Source of the DNA: Paenibacillus sp. FSL K6-1330
GTDB lineage: Bacteria > Bacillota > Bacilli > Paenibacillales > Paenibacillaceae
NCBI RefSeq assembly: GCF_037976825.1
Contig: NZ_CP150269.1
Span: 3,361,501 to 3,425,500, forward strand
Length of the DNA: 64,000 nucleotides
Direction: 5' to 3'
This document shows, piece by piece, positions 35,986 to 44,686 of this stretch. Both the position numbers and the translations under genes were made by a program. How positions within the stretch are numbered: position 1 is the stretch's first letter; each line of letters starts with the position of its first letter. The notes under the pieces were generated by a model. That model ran no database searches, had not been told where the DNA came from, and was given only the letters and a program-made list of their open reading frames with translations.

Positions 35986-38900
35986 ATGAGAATTAGAAAG
36001 GGTGGCAAGTACCAAGTCTTGATGCTTGCAATTTGTTTTATATTGGCATGCTCGGGAGGCGGTGGTGTCGCAGCTGCTTCCGGGGAGAGCAGGCTGGATC
36101 AGAAAACGTATGGGACACCGGAAGAAATTCTAGTCCCTAACAACTATACGGTGGCCGTGTTCAACGGTACCACCGGCAAGGAAGAAGGCCGCAACGTGCT
36201 TTACGCGACCAGTAAAGGGAAGCCGGGACATCTTAACGTCATTGATCTGGAGGATTATAAACTGCTGCGAAGCATTCCGATCGGACCTTCCGAAAGCTCG
36301 TGGGCACACACCACGGCACCGGACGGAACATTGTTCCTTGCGGCTGACGGCGGCGGAGCAAGGCTGTGGAGTTACTCTCCGGTTACTCATGTCCCTGTGC
36401 AGGTGGCACAGTTCGACGGACAGTCGGTCCCGAACAGCATCACCACAGATGAACAGGGCCGTGTGTATGTCGGAACCTATCCCGGCGGCAAAGTGTACCA
36501 GTACGACCCGGTTACAAAGCAGACAAAAGATTATGGCCGCGTCATCGGCTTGCTTGATCAGGAATATGTGCGCTCCATTGCTTACCAGGGCGGCAATATA
36601 TATGCCGGTACCGCACATAAGCAGATCGTACGCGTGAATTTAACGACAGGTGAGAAAACGAATATCGCGGCTTCCTTGCCGGTTAAAGAAGACACCGTGT
36701 ATGACTTGAGCACGATTGATAACCGTTATTTGTTTGCCAGATATACGGACGGAAGCGGCATTCCTGGAGAGGCGTTTATCTACGATACGCAGACGGAAAG
36801 CTGGCTGGATGTCGTGCTGGAGAACGTAACGGGACTGCACGCAACGGACTCGCTTGACGGAAAACTGTATTATATGTCCGACAAGAAGCTGAAAACGTTT
36901 GATCTTGCCACGCATGAGGTCGAGTTGACCGGCATGGAGTACAACAGCGGATTTCGGGGAGTAGATTGGGTGGAATTTCCGAACAATCCGGAATACCCGG
37001 GAAAAAATCTGGTTACCGTTCGATATGACGGCGGTGTTACGATCATGAACATCGAAACCAAACAGGTACACCTGATGCCGCCGGTCATTCCGGGTCTGCC
37101 CGGCGTTGTCAACCGGTTGAAGAGCGTATCCGATACGGAGTTGATCACCACCGGCTCACAGGCCCGTTCTTCACTCGTTGATCTTACGGATAAAACGGCG
37201 ACGCCGTTCAGCATCGGTCAGGCCGATAGCGTTCATGCCGTAGGAAATAAGGTCTATATGGGCGTGTATCCGGAGGGCGGACTCTACGAGTTCGATCTAT
37301 CGACGGAGCCTGGAATGAACAATCCGAAGAGATTGGCCGTGCTGGGCAACGATCAGGAGAGGCTGGTGGATATCTCCAGTTCTAAAGGCAAATTGTACAT
37401 TTCGACTATATCGGGTTACGGTACTTTGGGCGGCTCACTGACCGTTTATGATACCGCTACCGGGGAAATAAACGTTTATCGCAACGTCGTCCAGAATCAG
37501 AGCGTGCTTAGCACGACGGTTCATGACGGCAAGGTATTCGGCTCCACGACGATACGGGGCGGACTGGGCTCCGAGCCGACCGAGGCGGAAGCGAAGATTT
37601 TTGTATGGGATGAGGAAAAACAGCAAAAAATCACCGAGTTCCCGCTCAGGGTTCCGGGATTGGATAAACCGGTATTCATCGGTGATCTTTCCGCCGGTCC
37701 GGACGGTTTGATCTGGGGGGCATCCTATGAATACATTTTCGCAATTGATCCTGATACCTATGAAGTCGTGAAAAGCAAAAAAGTGTATCCAAGCTTAAAC
37801 TTCAGCCAATGGGCGCATCACCCGCTGCGCTGGTCGGAGGATGGGCTGCTCTATGTGCTGTTTAACAACAAATTGACGGTCATTGACCCAGAAACGCTGG
37901 AGCATCGGACATTGGCCGACACCTCCAGATTTGATTTACATGCGGATGGGAACCTGTATTTCACGGATATGCAGACCAATACGATCCTGTATCGGATGGA
38001 AGTTGACGGAGAGGTTGTTGAAGAACCGCCGCATACGGCAGTACCTGTTAACAATCCGGGCTTCGAAGAGGAATTAAAGGGATGGAGTCCGTTATTCGCT
38101 CCCGGTAACGGTTACCGCTATGATCTCAGCACAGAACGCAGTTTCACAGGAACGCACAGCCTGAAGATTACGGACACGCTGAGAACGGCATCCGTTGCCG
38201 TTCAGAGTGATCCGATTCCCGTTGTCCCGGGAGAGGAATATACGGCGGGCATGAATCTTTATATTGAATCCGGCCAGCCGGGCTTTATGTTCCGATTCTT
38301 TGATAGCAATAACGCGACCATCTCCACCTTGGAAACCCATTTGGATGAATCGCGATTGGCCCAGTGGCAGAAAGTGACGCTCAGAGGCAAAGCTCCAGCC
38401 AATGCTGCATACGCTAAACTGATTGCGGTAACCTCCAGATACAATGTGGCAACCGCATATTATGACGATTTCTTTGTTACGGTAAAAGACAGTGCGCCAC
38501 CAGTCTCAACGGTAAGTCAATCGCCTTCTCCCAACGAGAACGGCTGGGTGAATTCCGATGTGTCGTTGTCTATCTCTGCGGACCGTGCCTATTCTATCGA
38601 ATACTCCGCGGAAGGGGCACAGCCGATAGAAAAGACCACAGTAAGAGGGAATACGGCTCAGCTTGAAATCACGAAGGAGGGCGTAACGACCGTCACCTAT
38701 TCCGCTACCAACTTCTCAGGCGTACTTGAGGTTCCCGGGACACTGAAGGTGCAAATCGACAAGACAGCTCCGGTCGTTGAATTCACCGGTGAGCGTACGT
38801 ACACGGTAACCGACTCCGTATACGTTTCGTGCAGCACCGACGATAGCTTGTCCGGGTTAGCTGAGAATCCATGCCTTCGTCCACTGATTGAACGTCCTGC

Positions 38901-39228
38901 CTATTTCTTCGAGCCGGGATCCCATGATATTTCCGTAACGGCAATCGATCTGGCGGGAAATAAAACGGAAGCGGTCTTTAGTTTCGAGGTGTCCGTGACT
39001 TATGATAGCCTGTCCGTGCTTGCAGAGCATTTTGCCGCAAGTCATCCGGGACTCGCACAATCTCTATCAACTAAACTCCTCAATGCCAAAGAGGCCGATA
39101 ACAAGGGAGACATCTCTGCAAAGGCAGGCATGCTGAACGCCTTTTCCAATGAAGTCAGCGCACAATCCGGCAAAATATTGACGGGTGAACAAGCAGAATT
39201 GCTTGTCAAACTGGCAGGTTACCTGTAA
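35986..39228 (+). CDS. Large secreted beta-propeller/CBM protein with C-terminal FIMAH-like domain
   Basis: This 1080-residue exported protein has a signal peptide (about 1-36; ILAC could act as a lipobox). Residues 45-670 are repeated beta-propeller blades (for example GGKVYQYDPVTKQTKDYG, EGGLYEFDLST, LSAGPDGLIWGASYEYIFAID). Residues about 685-828 form a CBM_4_9-like carbohydrate-binding module starting VNNPGFEEELKGW. Ig-like units follow (about 830-1002, DKTAPVVEFTG), then about 1004-1080 a FIMAH-like domain (YDSLSVLAEHFAASHPG). No glycosidase catalytic motif is visible. The start has AAGGAGG. It lies just before an Lpl-type sugar importer and may feed it, but has its own promoter and terminator. 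Confidence 0.82.
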   Translation: MRIRKGGKYQVLMLAICFILACSGGGGVAAASGESRLDQKTYGTPEEILVPNNYTVAVFNGTTGKEEGRNVLYATSKGKPGHLNVIDLEDYKLLRSIPIGPSESSWAHTTAPDGTLFLAADGGGARLWSYSPVTHVPVQVAQFDGQSVPNSITTDEQGRVYVGTYPGGKVYQYDPVTKQTKDYGRVIGLLDQEYVRSIAYQGGNIYAGTAHKQIVRVNLTTGEKTNIAASLPVKEDTVYDLSTIDNRYLFARYTDGSGIPGEAFIYDTQTESWLDVVLENVTGLHATDSLDGKLYYMSDKKLKTFDLATHEVELTGMEYNSGFRGVDWVEFPNNPEYPGKNLVTVRYDGGVTIMNIETKQVHLMPPVIPGLPGVVNRLKSVSDTELITTGSQARSSLVDLTDKTATPFSIGQADSVHAVGNKVYMGVYPEGGLYEFDLSTEPGMNNPKRLAVLGNDQERLVDISSSKGKLYISTISGYGTLGGSLTVYDTATGEINVYRNVVQNQSVLSTTVHDGKVFGSTTIRGGLGSEPTEAEAKIFVWDEEKQQKITEFPLRVPGLDKPVFIGDLSAGPDGLIWGASYEYIFAIDPDTYEVVKSKKVYPSLNFSQWAHHPLRWSEDGLLYVLFNNKLTVIDPETLEHRTLADTSRFDLHADGNLYFTDMQTNTILYRMEVDGEVVEEPPHTAVPVNNPGFEEELKGWSPLFAPGNGYRYDLSTERSFTGTHSLKITDTLRTASVAVQSDPIPVVPGEEYTAGMNLYIESGQPGFMFRFFDSNNATISTLETHLDESRLAQWQKVTLRGKAPANAAYAKLIAVTSRYNVATAYYDDFFVTVKDSAPPVSTVSQSPSPNENGWVNSDVSLSISADRAYSIEYSAEGAQPIEKTTVRGNTAQLEITKEGVTTVTYSATNFSGVLEVPGTLKVQIDKTAPVVEFTGERTYTVTDSVYVSCSTDDSLSGLAENPCLRPLIERPAYFFEPGSHDISVTAIDLAGNKTEAVFSFEVSVTYDSLSVLAEHFAASHPGLAQSLSTKLLNAKEADNKGDISAKAGMLNAFSNEVSAQSGKILTGEQAELLVKLAGYL

Positions 39229-39290
39229 GCAGGCGAAAGCGTTAGTCAAAAACACAATACTTTGCTTTTATATCGTCATCTATATTTTAG

Positions 39291-39326
39291 AAACAGCCGC
39301 GTGAATCTCGCGGCTGTTTTTGTTTT
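39291..39326 (+). terminator. Intrinsic terminator after the large secreted protein gene
   Basis: AACAGCCGCG (39292-39301) and CGCGGCTGTT pair around a 7-base loop, followed by T-rich sequence. Confidence 0.9.
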
Positions 39327-39393
39327 TCGCAAAGACAAGATCCTCATCGCGAGTGGAATGGACTATTTCATAAAGAAATGATGTACCGTCGAA

Positions 39394-39409
39394 ATTTGTC
39401 ATAACAAAT
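39394..39409. promoter_or_regulatory. AraR-like operator box 1
   Basis: ATTTGTCATAACAAAT is an inverted repeat (ATTTGT/ACAAAT), with outer arms ACCGT/ACGGT extending it. It is like the boxes bound by the GntR-LacI hybrid AraR in Bacillus. A near copy (14 of 16 bases) lies 85 bases downstream. Confidence 0.65.
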
Positions 39410-39451
39410 GTACGGTTTATACATCTAAAGTAGCAATTATTCGATGTCATA

Positions 39452-39480
39452 TTGACTGGAAAATAAAACCTAACTAAAAT
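39452..39480 (+). promoter_or_regulatory. Sigma-A promoter of the Lpl-type importer operon
   Basis: TTGACT (39452-39457), 17 bases, TAAAAT (39475-39480). Operator box 2 overlaps the -10 and box 1 lies about 43 bases upstream of the -35. Confidence 0.8.
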
Positions 39481-39494
39481 GTGTTATAACAAAT
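39479..39494. promoter_or_regulatory. AraR-like operator box 2
   Basis: ATGTGTTATAACAAAT matches box 1 at 14 of 16 positions and begins at the last base of the promoter -10 region. Two boxes 85 bases apart, close to eight helical turns, suit DNA looping by a dimeric repressor. Confidence 0.65.
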
Positions 39495-39554
39495 AAATGA
39501 ATACATCAAAAATGTTAATACAAGTAGTTGAGAAGGAGGTGGTGCGTTGCCAAA

Positions 39555-39599
39555 GCAAGCAGATATTAGTCGCCTAACGTAGCTAATATTTGCTTACGC
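39555..39599 (+). promoter_or_regulatory. Leader hairpin overlapping a short leader ORF
   Basis: AAGCAGATATTAG (39557-39569) and CTAATATTTGCTT (39583-39595) form a 13-pair stem with one G-T pair around a 13-base loop. No T run follows, so it is not a simple terminator. A strong AAGGAGG (39533-39539) precedes TTG 39547, opening an 11-codon frame (MPKQADISRLT, stop at 39580-39582) that ends inside the hairpin loop. Confidence 0.55.
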
Positions 39600-39633
39600 A
39601 ATTTGATCGAGAAGAAGGAGGTCATGACAAAGC

Positions 39634-40593
39634 ATGGACGCCCGATTAAACTCGGCATCCCCAAAGCCCGCTCCAAAGTCCAACAAATGGACGCATATTA
39701 AAAGGCAGCTTAAGCGAAATATCGGGCTGTACATCATTATCTCGCCGGCGGTGCTTTATTTTTTGATCTGGCATTATTGGCCGATGTACGGCGTTCAGAT
39801 CGCGTTCAAAGATTTTATGCCTGGCCTTGGCATTTGGAACAGTCCATGGGTCGGATTTGAGCACTTCGAGCGGCTTTTTGACGCTTATTATTTTTGGACG
39901 ATTCTGAAGAATACCATCGGGATCAGTTTATACGGACTGCTGGTTGGCATTCCCGCTCCAATCTTGCTTGCGCTTTTGTTCAACGAGATTCGAAATCGTA
40001 AATTCCGCTCATTCGCCCAAAGCATCTCCTACGCCCCGCACTTCATTTCGGTTGTGGTCGCGGTCGGTATTTTGTTCTTCTTCATCTCGCCAACGAATGG
40101 CGTTTTCAACTCCATCCTTGTTTCCCTGGGGAGAGAACCGGTCGATTATCTGGCAGAGCCATCGAAATTCTGGCACCTGTACGTCTGGTCGGGCGTATGG
40201 CAAGGAGTTGGCTGGTCTTCACTTATCTATAGCGCTGCCATCTCGGGCATCTCGCCTGACCTGTACGAGGCGGCTTATATGGACGGGGCCAGCAAATTTC
40301 GACGAATTTGGCATATTACGATTCCCGGTATCGTTCCAACCATCGTGATCCTGTCCATTCTGAGCGCTGGCGGCATCATGAGTGTCGGCTTTGAGAAAAT
40401 ACTGTTGATGCAAAACCCGATGAACCTGGAAACATCCGAGGTGATCTCCACTTACATGTACAAGAGCGGGCTGCTTAACACCCAGTACAGCTTTTCCGCG
40501 GCCGTGGGCTTGTTCAACAATGTGATCAACTTTATCATCCTGATCATCGTCAATGCGGTTGCACGCAAGGCGGGAGAGACCAGCTTATGGTAA
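39634..40593 (+). CDS. Carbohydrate ABC transporter permease (LplB-like)
   Basis: This 319-residue permease has six predicted spans. It begins with a hydrophilic tail, then KRNIGLYIIISPAVLYFLIW and HYWPMYGVQIAFKDF, typical of LplB/YtcP-type permeases. The EAA loop is DLYEAAYMDGASKFRRIWHI. It forms the import channel with the next gene. No ATPase gene is present in the operon, so a shared MsmX-type ATPase elsewhere is inferred. AAGGAGG lies about 11 bases upstream of the ATG. Confidence 0.9.
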   Translation: MDARLNSASPKPAPKSNKWTHIKRQLKRNIGLYIIISPAVLYFLIWHYWPMYGVQIAFKDFMPGLGIWNSPWVGFEHFERLFDAYYFWTILKNTIGISLYGLLVGIPAPILLALLFNEIRNRKFRSFAQSISYAPHFISVVVAVGILFFFISPTNGVFNSILVSLGREPVDYLAEPSKFWHLYVWSGVWQGVGWSSLIYSAAISGISPDLYEAAYMDGASKFRRIWHITIPGIVPTIVILSILSAGGIMSVGFEKILLMQNPMNLETSEVISTYMYKSGLLNTQYSFSAAVGLFNNVINFIILIIVNAVARKAGETSLW

Positions 40594-40631
40594 AGGCTCG
40601 TCCATGCAGGATTAAGGAGGGAACGTAAGAA

Positions 40632-41528
40632 GTGCTGCTGAACATCAAACGAACGCCTGGAGAAAAGCTGGCCGATATCATCCTTTTAGTGCTGTCCGTC
40701 CTCGTGATCATCGCCATTTTGTACCCGCTTCTCTTTGTCTTGTTTGCTTCATTTTCCGATCCGCGCCAAATATGGGACAAGCCACTGCTGCTGTTCCCGG
40801 CTGGCTTCAACCTGGACAGTTATGCCAAAGTGTTCGAGAACAGCGAGATCTGGAGAGGGTATGCCAATACGCTCCTGTACGCATTCATCGGGACGGCGAT
40901 CAATATTATGATGACGGTATTTGGCGCTTATCCGCTCTCCAGAAAGCGCTTTTACGGCAAGGGACTGTTTACGCTGCTGTTTGCTTTTACAATGTTTTTC
41001 GGCGGTGGGCTGATCCCTCTTTATTTGGTAAACAAGGAGCTTGGTTTGCTGAATACGATGTGGGCCTTGGTACTGCCTGGTGCGATCAGCGCCTACAACA
41101 TGATTATTATGCGAACCTACTTCCAGACCCGGATTCCGGTGGAGCTCGAAGAGAGCGCCTACGTTGATGGCTGCAATGATTTTCATATGCTGTACCGAAT
41201 TGTCCTGCCTTTGTCCATGCCGATCATTGCCGTCATGATCCTGTTTTACGGGGTCGGCCACTGGAACTCTTATTTTGACGCTATGATTTATTTGACGGAT
41301 CGGCATAAATTTCCGCTGCAGCTGATATTAAGGGAAATACTGGTTCAGAACGACTTCAAGGAAATGGCCGGAATATCGGTCGGTGCCGAATATGCAGATC
41401 AGATGATGGTCAAGGAAGGCCTGAAATATGCGATCGTTGTATTATCCGCACTGCCGCTGCTCTTGTTGTATCCGCTGCTGTCGCGTTTCTTTGAGAAAGG
41501 CATCATGGTGGGAGCTATCAAAGGGTAA
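40632..41528 (+). CDS. Carbohydrate ABC transporter permease (LplC/YtcP-like)
   Basis: This 298-residue permease has six predicted spans, with DIILLVLSVLVIIAILYPLL at the start, AYPLSRKRFYGKGLF, FFGGGLIPLYLVNKELGLL and the EAA loop ELEESAYVDGCNDFHMLYRI. These are the features of LplC-type subunits. The GTG start has AGGAGGG about ten bases upstream. It partners the preceding LplB-like protein and the binding protein encoded next. Confidence 0.9.
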   Translation: MLLNIKRTPGEKLADIILLVLSVLVIIAILYPLLFVLFASFSDPRQIWDKPLLLFPAGFNLDSYAKVFENSEIWRGYANTLLYAFIGTAINIMMTVFGAYPLSRKRFYGKGLFTLLFAFTMFFGGGLIPLYLVNKELGLLNTMWALVLPGAISAYNMIIMRTYFQTRIPVELEESAYVDGCNDFHMLYRIVLPLSMPIIAVMILFYGVGHWNSYFDAMIYLTDRHKFPLQLILREILVQNDFKEMAGISVGAEYADQMMVKEGLKYAIVVLSALPLLLLYPLLSRFFEKGIMVGAIKG

Positions 41529-41591
41529 AGCCGATATGGGAGCGGACATTACCGCTTGGAACTCATAATCATGGAAAGAGGGGATATGGAT

Positions 41592-43184
41592 ATGAGAAAA
41601 GGATTGAATCTTCTGCTTGCCTTAACGATGACATTCTCGCTTACGCTTTCCGCCTGCAGCGGTTCGGGGGGAAAGGCGGAGCCGGAACCAGCCGGAACGG
41701 ACGGAGATCCCGGCAGTATCAAGTTAAGGATCGTCAAGCGCGGGTATACCGATGTGCATCCTCCGGCCGATCAATTATGGATGTGGCAAAAATACGAAGA
41801 AATGTCCGGCATTCAAGTCGAATTTGAAGAGTTGGCGGGCTCCGCCGTGACCGAAAGGAAAAATGTCATGCTCGGCTCCAACGACCTGCCAGATGCATTC
41901 TATCGCATTGCTTTCGGCACCGACGAGCTGATGAAATACGGCAAACAGGGCTTGTTTGTTCCGCTCGAGGACCTGATTGAACAGCATGCGCCGAATTTGA
42001 ACAAGCTGCTGAAGGACAATCCCGACATCAGGGGAGCAATCACGATGTCGGACGGACATATTTATGCCCTGCCTTACGTTGATTTCTCGAAAGCGTTTAA
42101 TTCCGTTCGTTTATATATCCACAAGGGTTGGCTCGATGAAGCGGGACTTGAGGTTCCGAAGACGACCGAGGAGTTTCGCCAGGCGCTGAAAAAGGTGCGG
42201 GAGAAGGACAGCTCGCGTCTGGGCTGGGTGCTCGAGTCTTCCTATTGGACCTTCCTGGAGAGCTTCCTGGCTGGCAGCTTCGGTATGGGAGAAGGCGGTG
42301 CCAAGGCATTCGGTCAATATCTATATAAAGACGCGGACGGACAGGTCAAGACGACGTTTAATGATCCGAAGTACAGAGAACTGCTCCGCTACATGAGCGA
42401 TCTGTATAAGGACGGGTCGCTGGCCCAGCAAAATTTCACGACAGGCTACGATTATGCGAAGTGGTCTACGGACGGTTCCAACAATCTGATTGGTTCGTTT
42501 GTATGGGAAGGTCCGGGATATATCGGGAAGGATGCAGCTGAAAACTATGTGGGCATTCATGCCCTGGAAGGGCCGAACGGGGACAAGGTCGCAGGGGTGT
42601 TGGGGCCGCCGGCTAAAGGAATCTTCGGTTTCGTGATCACTAACAAAAACAAATACCCGGTTGAAACCATCAAGTGGATCGATTACTTCTATGGGGAGGA
42701 AGGGATTAACTTTGCCACCTTTGGACTTGAGGGAGAAACCTACGACTTGGTCGACGGCAAACCGAAATACAAGGACGAGATTTTAAACTACAAGGGCGGT
42801 GTACAGCTGGGCGCTTTCCAGTATGTCGATAACGTGTATGGTGCTTATTATCCATATGTTGAGCCTGACGACGATTTGCGGATGGCGGCGCGCGGGACGA
42901 CGGTGGCTGACGAAATCAAAGCGGATCCTGCAGAGCTTGATGAGCTTGCGCCCAAAGAGCTTTGGCCGGATTTTGTTCCAACGGATGACGAAGCCAATCA
43001 AACCAGCGCGATCTTGACCGACATTAATAAGTATATCGAGGAGATGCGGGTGAAATTCGTTACGGGGAAAGCGAACCTGGACACCGACTGGGATAACTAC
43101 GTAAAGACCCTGGACAAAATGGGCGCCCAGCGCTATCTGGAAATTAAAAAAGCGCAGTATGAACGTTATTCAAATGTAAAGTAA
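41592..43184 (+). CDS. Carbohydrate-binding lipoprotein of an Lpl-type ABC importer
   Basis: This 530-residue extracellular solute-binding protein has a signal peptide ending in lipobox LSAC (lipidated C22). The mature part has the family 1 type fold of Paenibacillus LplA proteins, including DLPDAFYRIAFGTDELMKYG and the NTVRLYIHKGWL-like segment FNSVRLYIHKGWLDEAGLEVP. Such binders capture oligosaccharides or glycosides released outside the cell. ATG 41592 is chosen because it gives a normal signal peptide and has AGAGGGG eight bases upstream. It is the third gene of the importer operon. Confidence 0.9.
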   Translation: MRKGLNLLLALTMTFSLTLSACSGSGGKAEPEPAGTDGDPGSIKLRIVKRGYTDVHPPADQLWMWQKYEEMSGIQVEFEELAGSAVTERKNVMLGSNDLPDAFYRIAFGTDELMKYGKQGLFVPLEDLIEQHAPNLNKLLKDNPDIRGAITMSDGHIYALPYVDFSKAFNSVRLYIHKGWLDEAGLEVPKTTEEFRQALKKVREKDSSRLGWVLESSYWTFLESFLAGSFGMGEGGAKAFGQYLYKDADGQVKTTFNDPKYRELLRYMSDLYKDGSLAQQNFTTGYDYAKWSTDGSNNLIGSFVWEGPGYIGKDAAENYVGIHALEGPNGDKVAGVLGPPAKGIFGFVITNKNKYPVETIKWIDYFYGEEGINFATFGLEGETYDLVDGKPKYKDEILNYKGGVQLGAFQYVDNVYGAYYPYVEPDDDLRMAARGTTVADEIKADPAELDELAPKELWPDFVPTDDEANQTSAILTDINKYIEEMRVKFVTGKANLDTDWDNYVKTLDKMGAQRYLEIKKAQYERYSNVK

Positions 43185-43218
43185 TCGAAATGGTGCAAAG
43201 AACGGATGAAAGGAGCGG

Positions 43219-43248
43219 TTTACATGCCAATGATGCAAACGCTATAAT
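43219..43248 (+). promoter_or_regulatory. Promoter for the GntR-LacI regulator gene
   Basis: TTTACA (43219-43224), 18 bases, TATAAT (43243-43248), 44 bases upstream of the regulator start. It would let the regulator be expressed independently of the importer. Confidence 0.6.
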
Positions 43249-43291
43249 TTTAGTACGACAAGATTAACACTGGAAAATAGATAAAGATGGG

Positions 43292-44434
43292 ATGAGAACC
43301 AAGTTGACCAAAGACAATAAACCTCCGCTGTACCGCGTGATTATGGACGAGCTGAAATCGCAAATCTCTTCGGGCCACTACCCTCCTGAAGCCCAGCTTC
43401 CCACGGAGGCCGAGCTGAGCTCCACCTTCGGCGTGAGCCGTATTACAACAAGAAGAGCACTCGAGGAGCTGGAGCGGGACGGGTTTATCTACCGCATCAA
43501 GGGAAGCGGCAGCTTTGTCAAACCCCGGCAACGTGGACAGGAGCAGCGGTCGGTTGGAACGGAAAAAATGATATCGCTTATCCTGCCTTCCGAAGACGAC
43601 CGCGGTACGATGGGATATATTCGCGGAGCTTCGGACTGGCTCAACGCGAACGGCTACTATTTGAGCATTCACCAAAGTGATTATGATTCCCAGAAAGAAC
43701 GGGATTTGCTGGAAATGCTGACCCGAAAGGGCATCGCGGCCATCATATTGTATCCGCGGAACGATCAGACGAACTACGACATTCTGCATCGACTATGCCT
43801 TGAAGATTATCCGATCGTAACCATCGACAAATATTTTGACAGTCTGCCGCTAGGGGCGGTGGTTTCCGACAATTTCAATGGGTCCTATCAAGCCGTATCA
43901 AGATTGATTGAGCTCGGTCATCGAAAGATTGCGTTTCTAACAGCGGTCAGCATTGAATCGACCTCTTCGGTGCGAAACCGTTATTTCGGATACTGCCAAG
44001 CGCTGAAGGACCATGGGCTTCCCGTCGATAGCCGTTATATCAGGCTGAATATGAAGGATTATCGAGAGAAGGTTGGCTTTGAGCGATTTTATAATGAACT
44101 GCTGGACTCTTACCGTGCAGAAGAGGTAACGGCTGTTCAGACGGAGAATGATCTGATCGCGGCCAACTTGCTGAACCGCTGTTTGGAACGAGGGATCCGC
44201 ATTCCGGAGGATATTTCGATCATAGGCTTTGATAATAACCCTGTCACAGAGCATGTCATGATCCCGCTGACCACCGTTGAGCAGAATTTTTACGAGATTG
44301 GACGCCAAGCAGCAGAACATGTTGTAAACTGGTTGGAGAGAGGGAAACAGACACCGGACCGGACACTGATCCCCGTCAAGTTAGTAGAGCGTGATACGAC
44401 CGCACCTGCTCCGAAAGGGAAAGTCACAGAGTAG
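43292..44434 (+). CDS. AraR-architecture transcriptional regulator (GntR helix-turn-helix plus LacI-type sensor)
   Basis: The protein has 380 residues. The N-terminal GntR winged helix (about 8-77) has QLPTEAELSSTFGVSRITTR and GFIYRIKGSGSFV. The C-terminal two-lobe periplasmic-binding-like sensor (about 90-370) has SLILPSEDDRGTMGYIRGA, IELGHRKIAFLT and EDISIIGFDNNPVTEHV. This combination is that of AraR, the arabinose repressor. The two ATTTGT/ACAAAT-type boxes at the importer promoter are a good candidate target. The ligand is probably a sugar moved by the importer, not necessarily arabinose. The ribosome site is weak, so the exact start is uncertain. Confidence 0.9.
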   Translation: MRTKLTKDNKPPLYRVIMDELKSQISSGHYPPEAQLPTEAELSSTFGVSRITTRRALEELERDGFIYRIKGSGSFVKPRQRGQEQRSVGTEKMISLILPSEDDRGTMGYIRGASDWLNANGYYLSIHQSDYDSQKERDLLEMLTRKGIAAIILYPRNDQTNYDILHRLCLEDYPIVTIDKYFDSLPLGAVVSDNFNGSYQAVSRLIELGHRKIAFLTAVSIESTSSVRNRYFGYCQALKDHGLPVDSRYIRLNMKDYREKVGFERFYNELLDSYRAEEVTAVQTENDLIAANLLNRCLERGIRIPEDISIIGFDNNPVTEHVMIPLTTVEQNFYEIGRQAAEHVVNWLERGKQTPDRTLIPVKLVERDTTAPAPKGKVTE

Positions 44435-44459
44435 ATATGATATGAAAGCATCATATGAA

Positions 44460-44507
44460 GGCTGATTGCCATGCAGGACTTCTTACCTGCGGCAATCAGC
44501 CTTTTTA
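44460..44507 (+). terminator. Strong terminator after the GntR-LacI gene
   Basis: GGCTGATTGCC (44460-44470) pairs with GGCAATCAGCC (44491-44501), with an inner GCAGG/CCTGC stem, and a T run follows. Confidence 0.93.
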
Positions 44508-44686
44508 TAGACATGTAAAAGTTGAGTATAAAAATTCTCTACTTACTCAAACACTCCGCAAGGATGGTACATTGTTTAGAGGAAGGTTTTCGATAAGCGA
44601 TGTCCATTAGAAGGTTGAGTCGTTTATCCCTCCGGACACGTAAACATGACACCAAGCGAACCAAGACCTGAAGGGAGGTGAATTAC

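Noticed and set aside
43224..43247. Seven-codon frame MPMMQTL behind AAAGGAGC
   Set aside because: It overlaps a good TTTACA-18-TATAAT promoter for the regulator gene, so the ribosome-like sequence is probably chance or a remnant.
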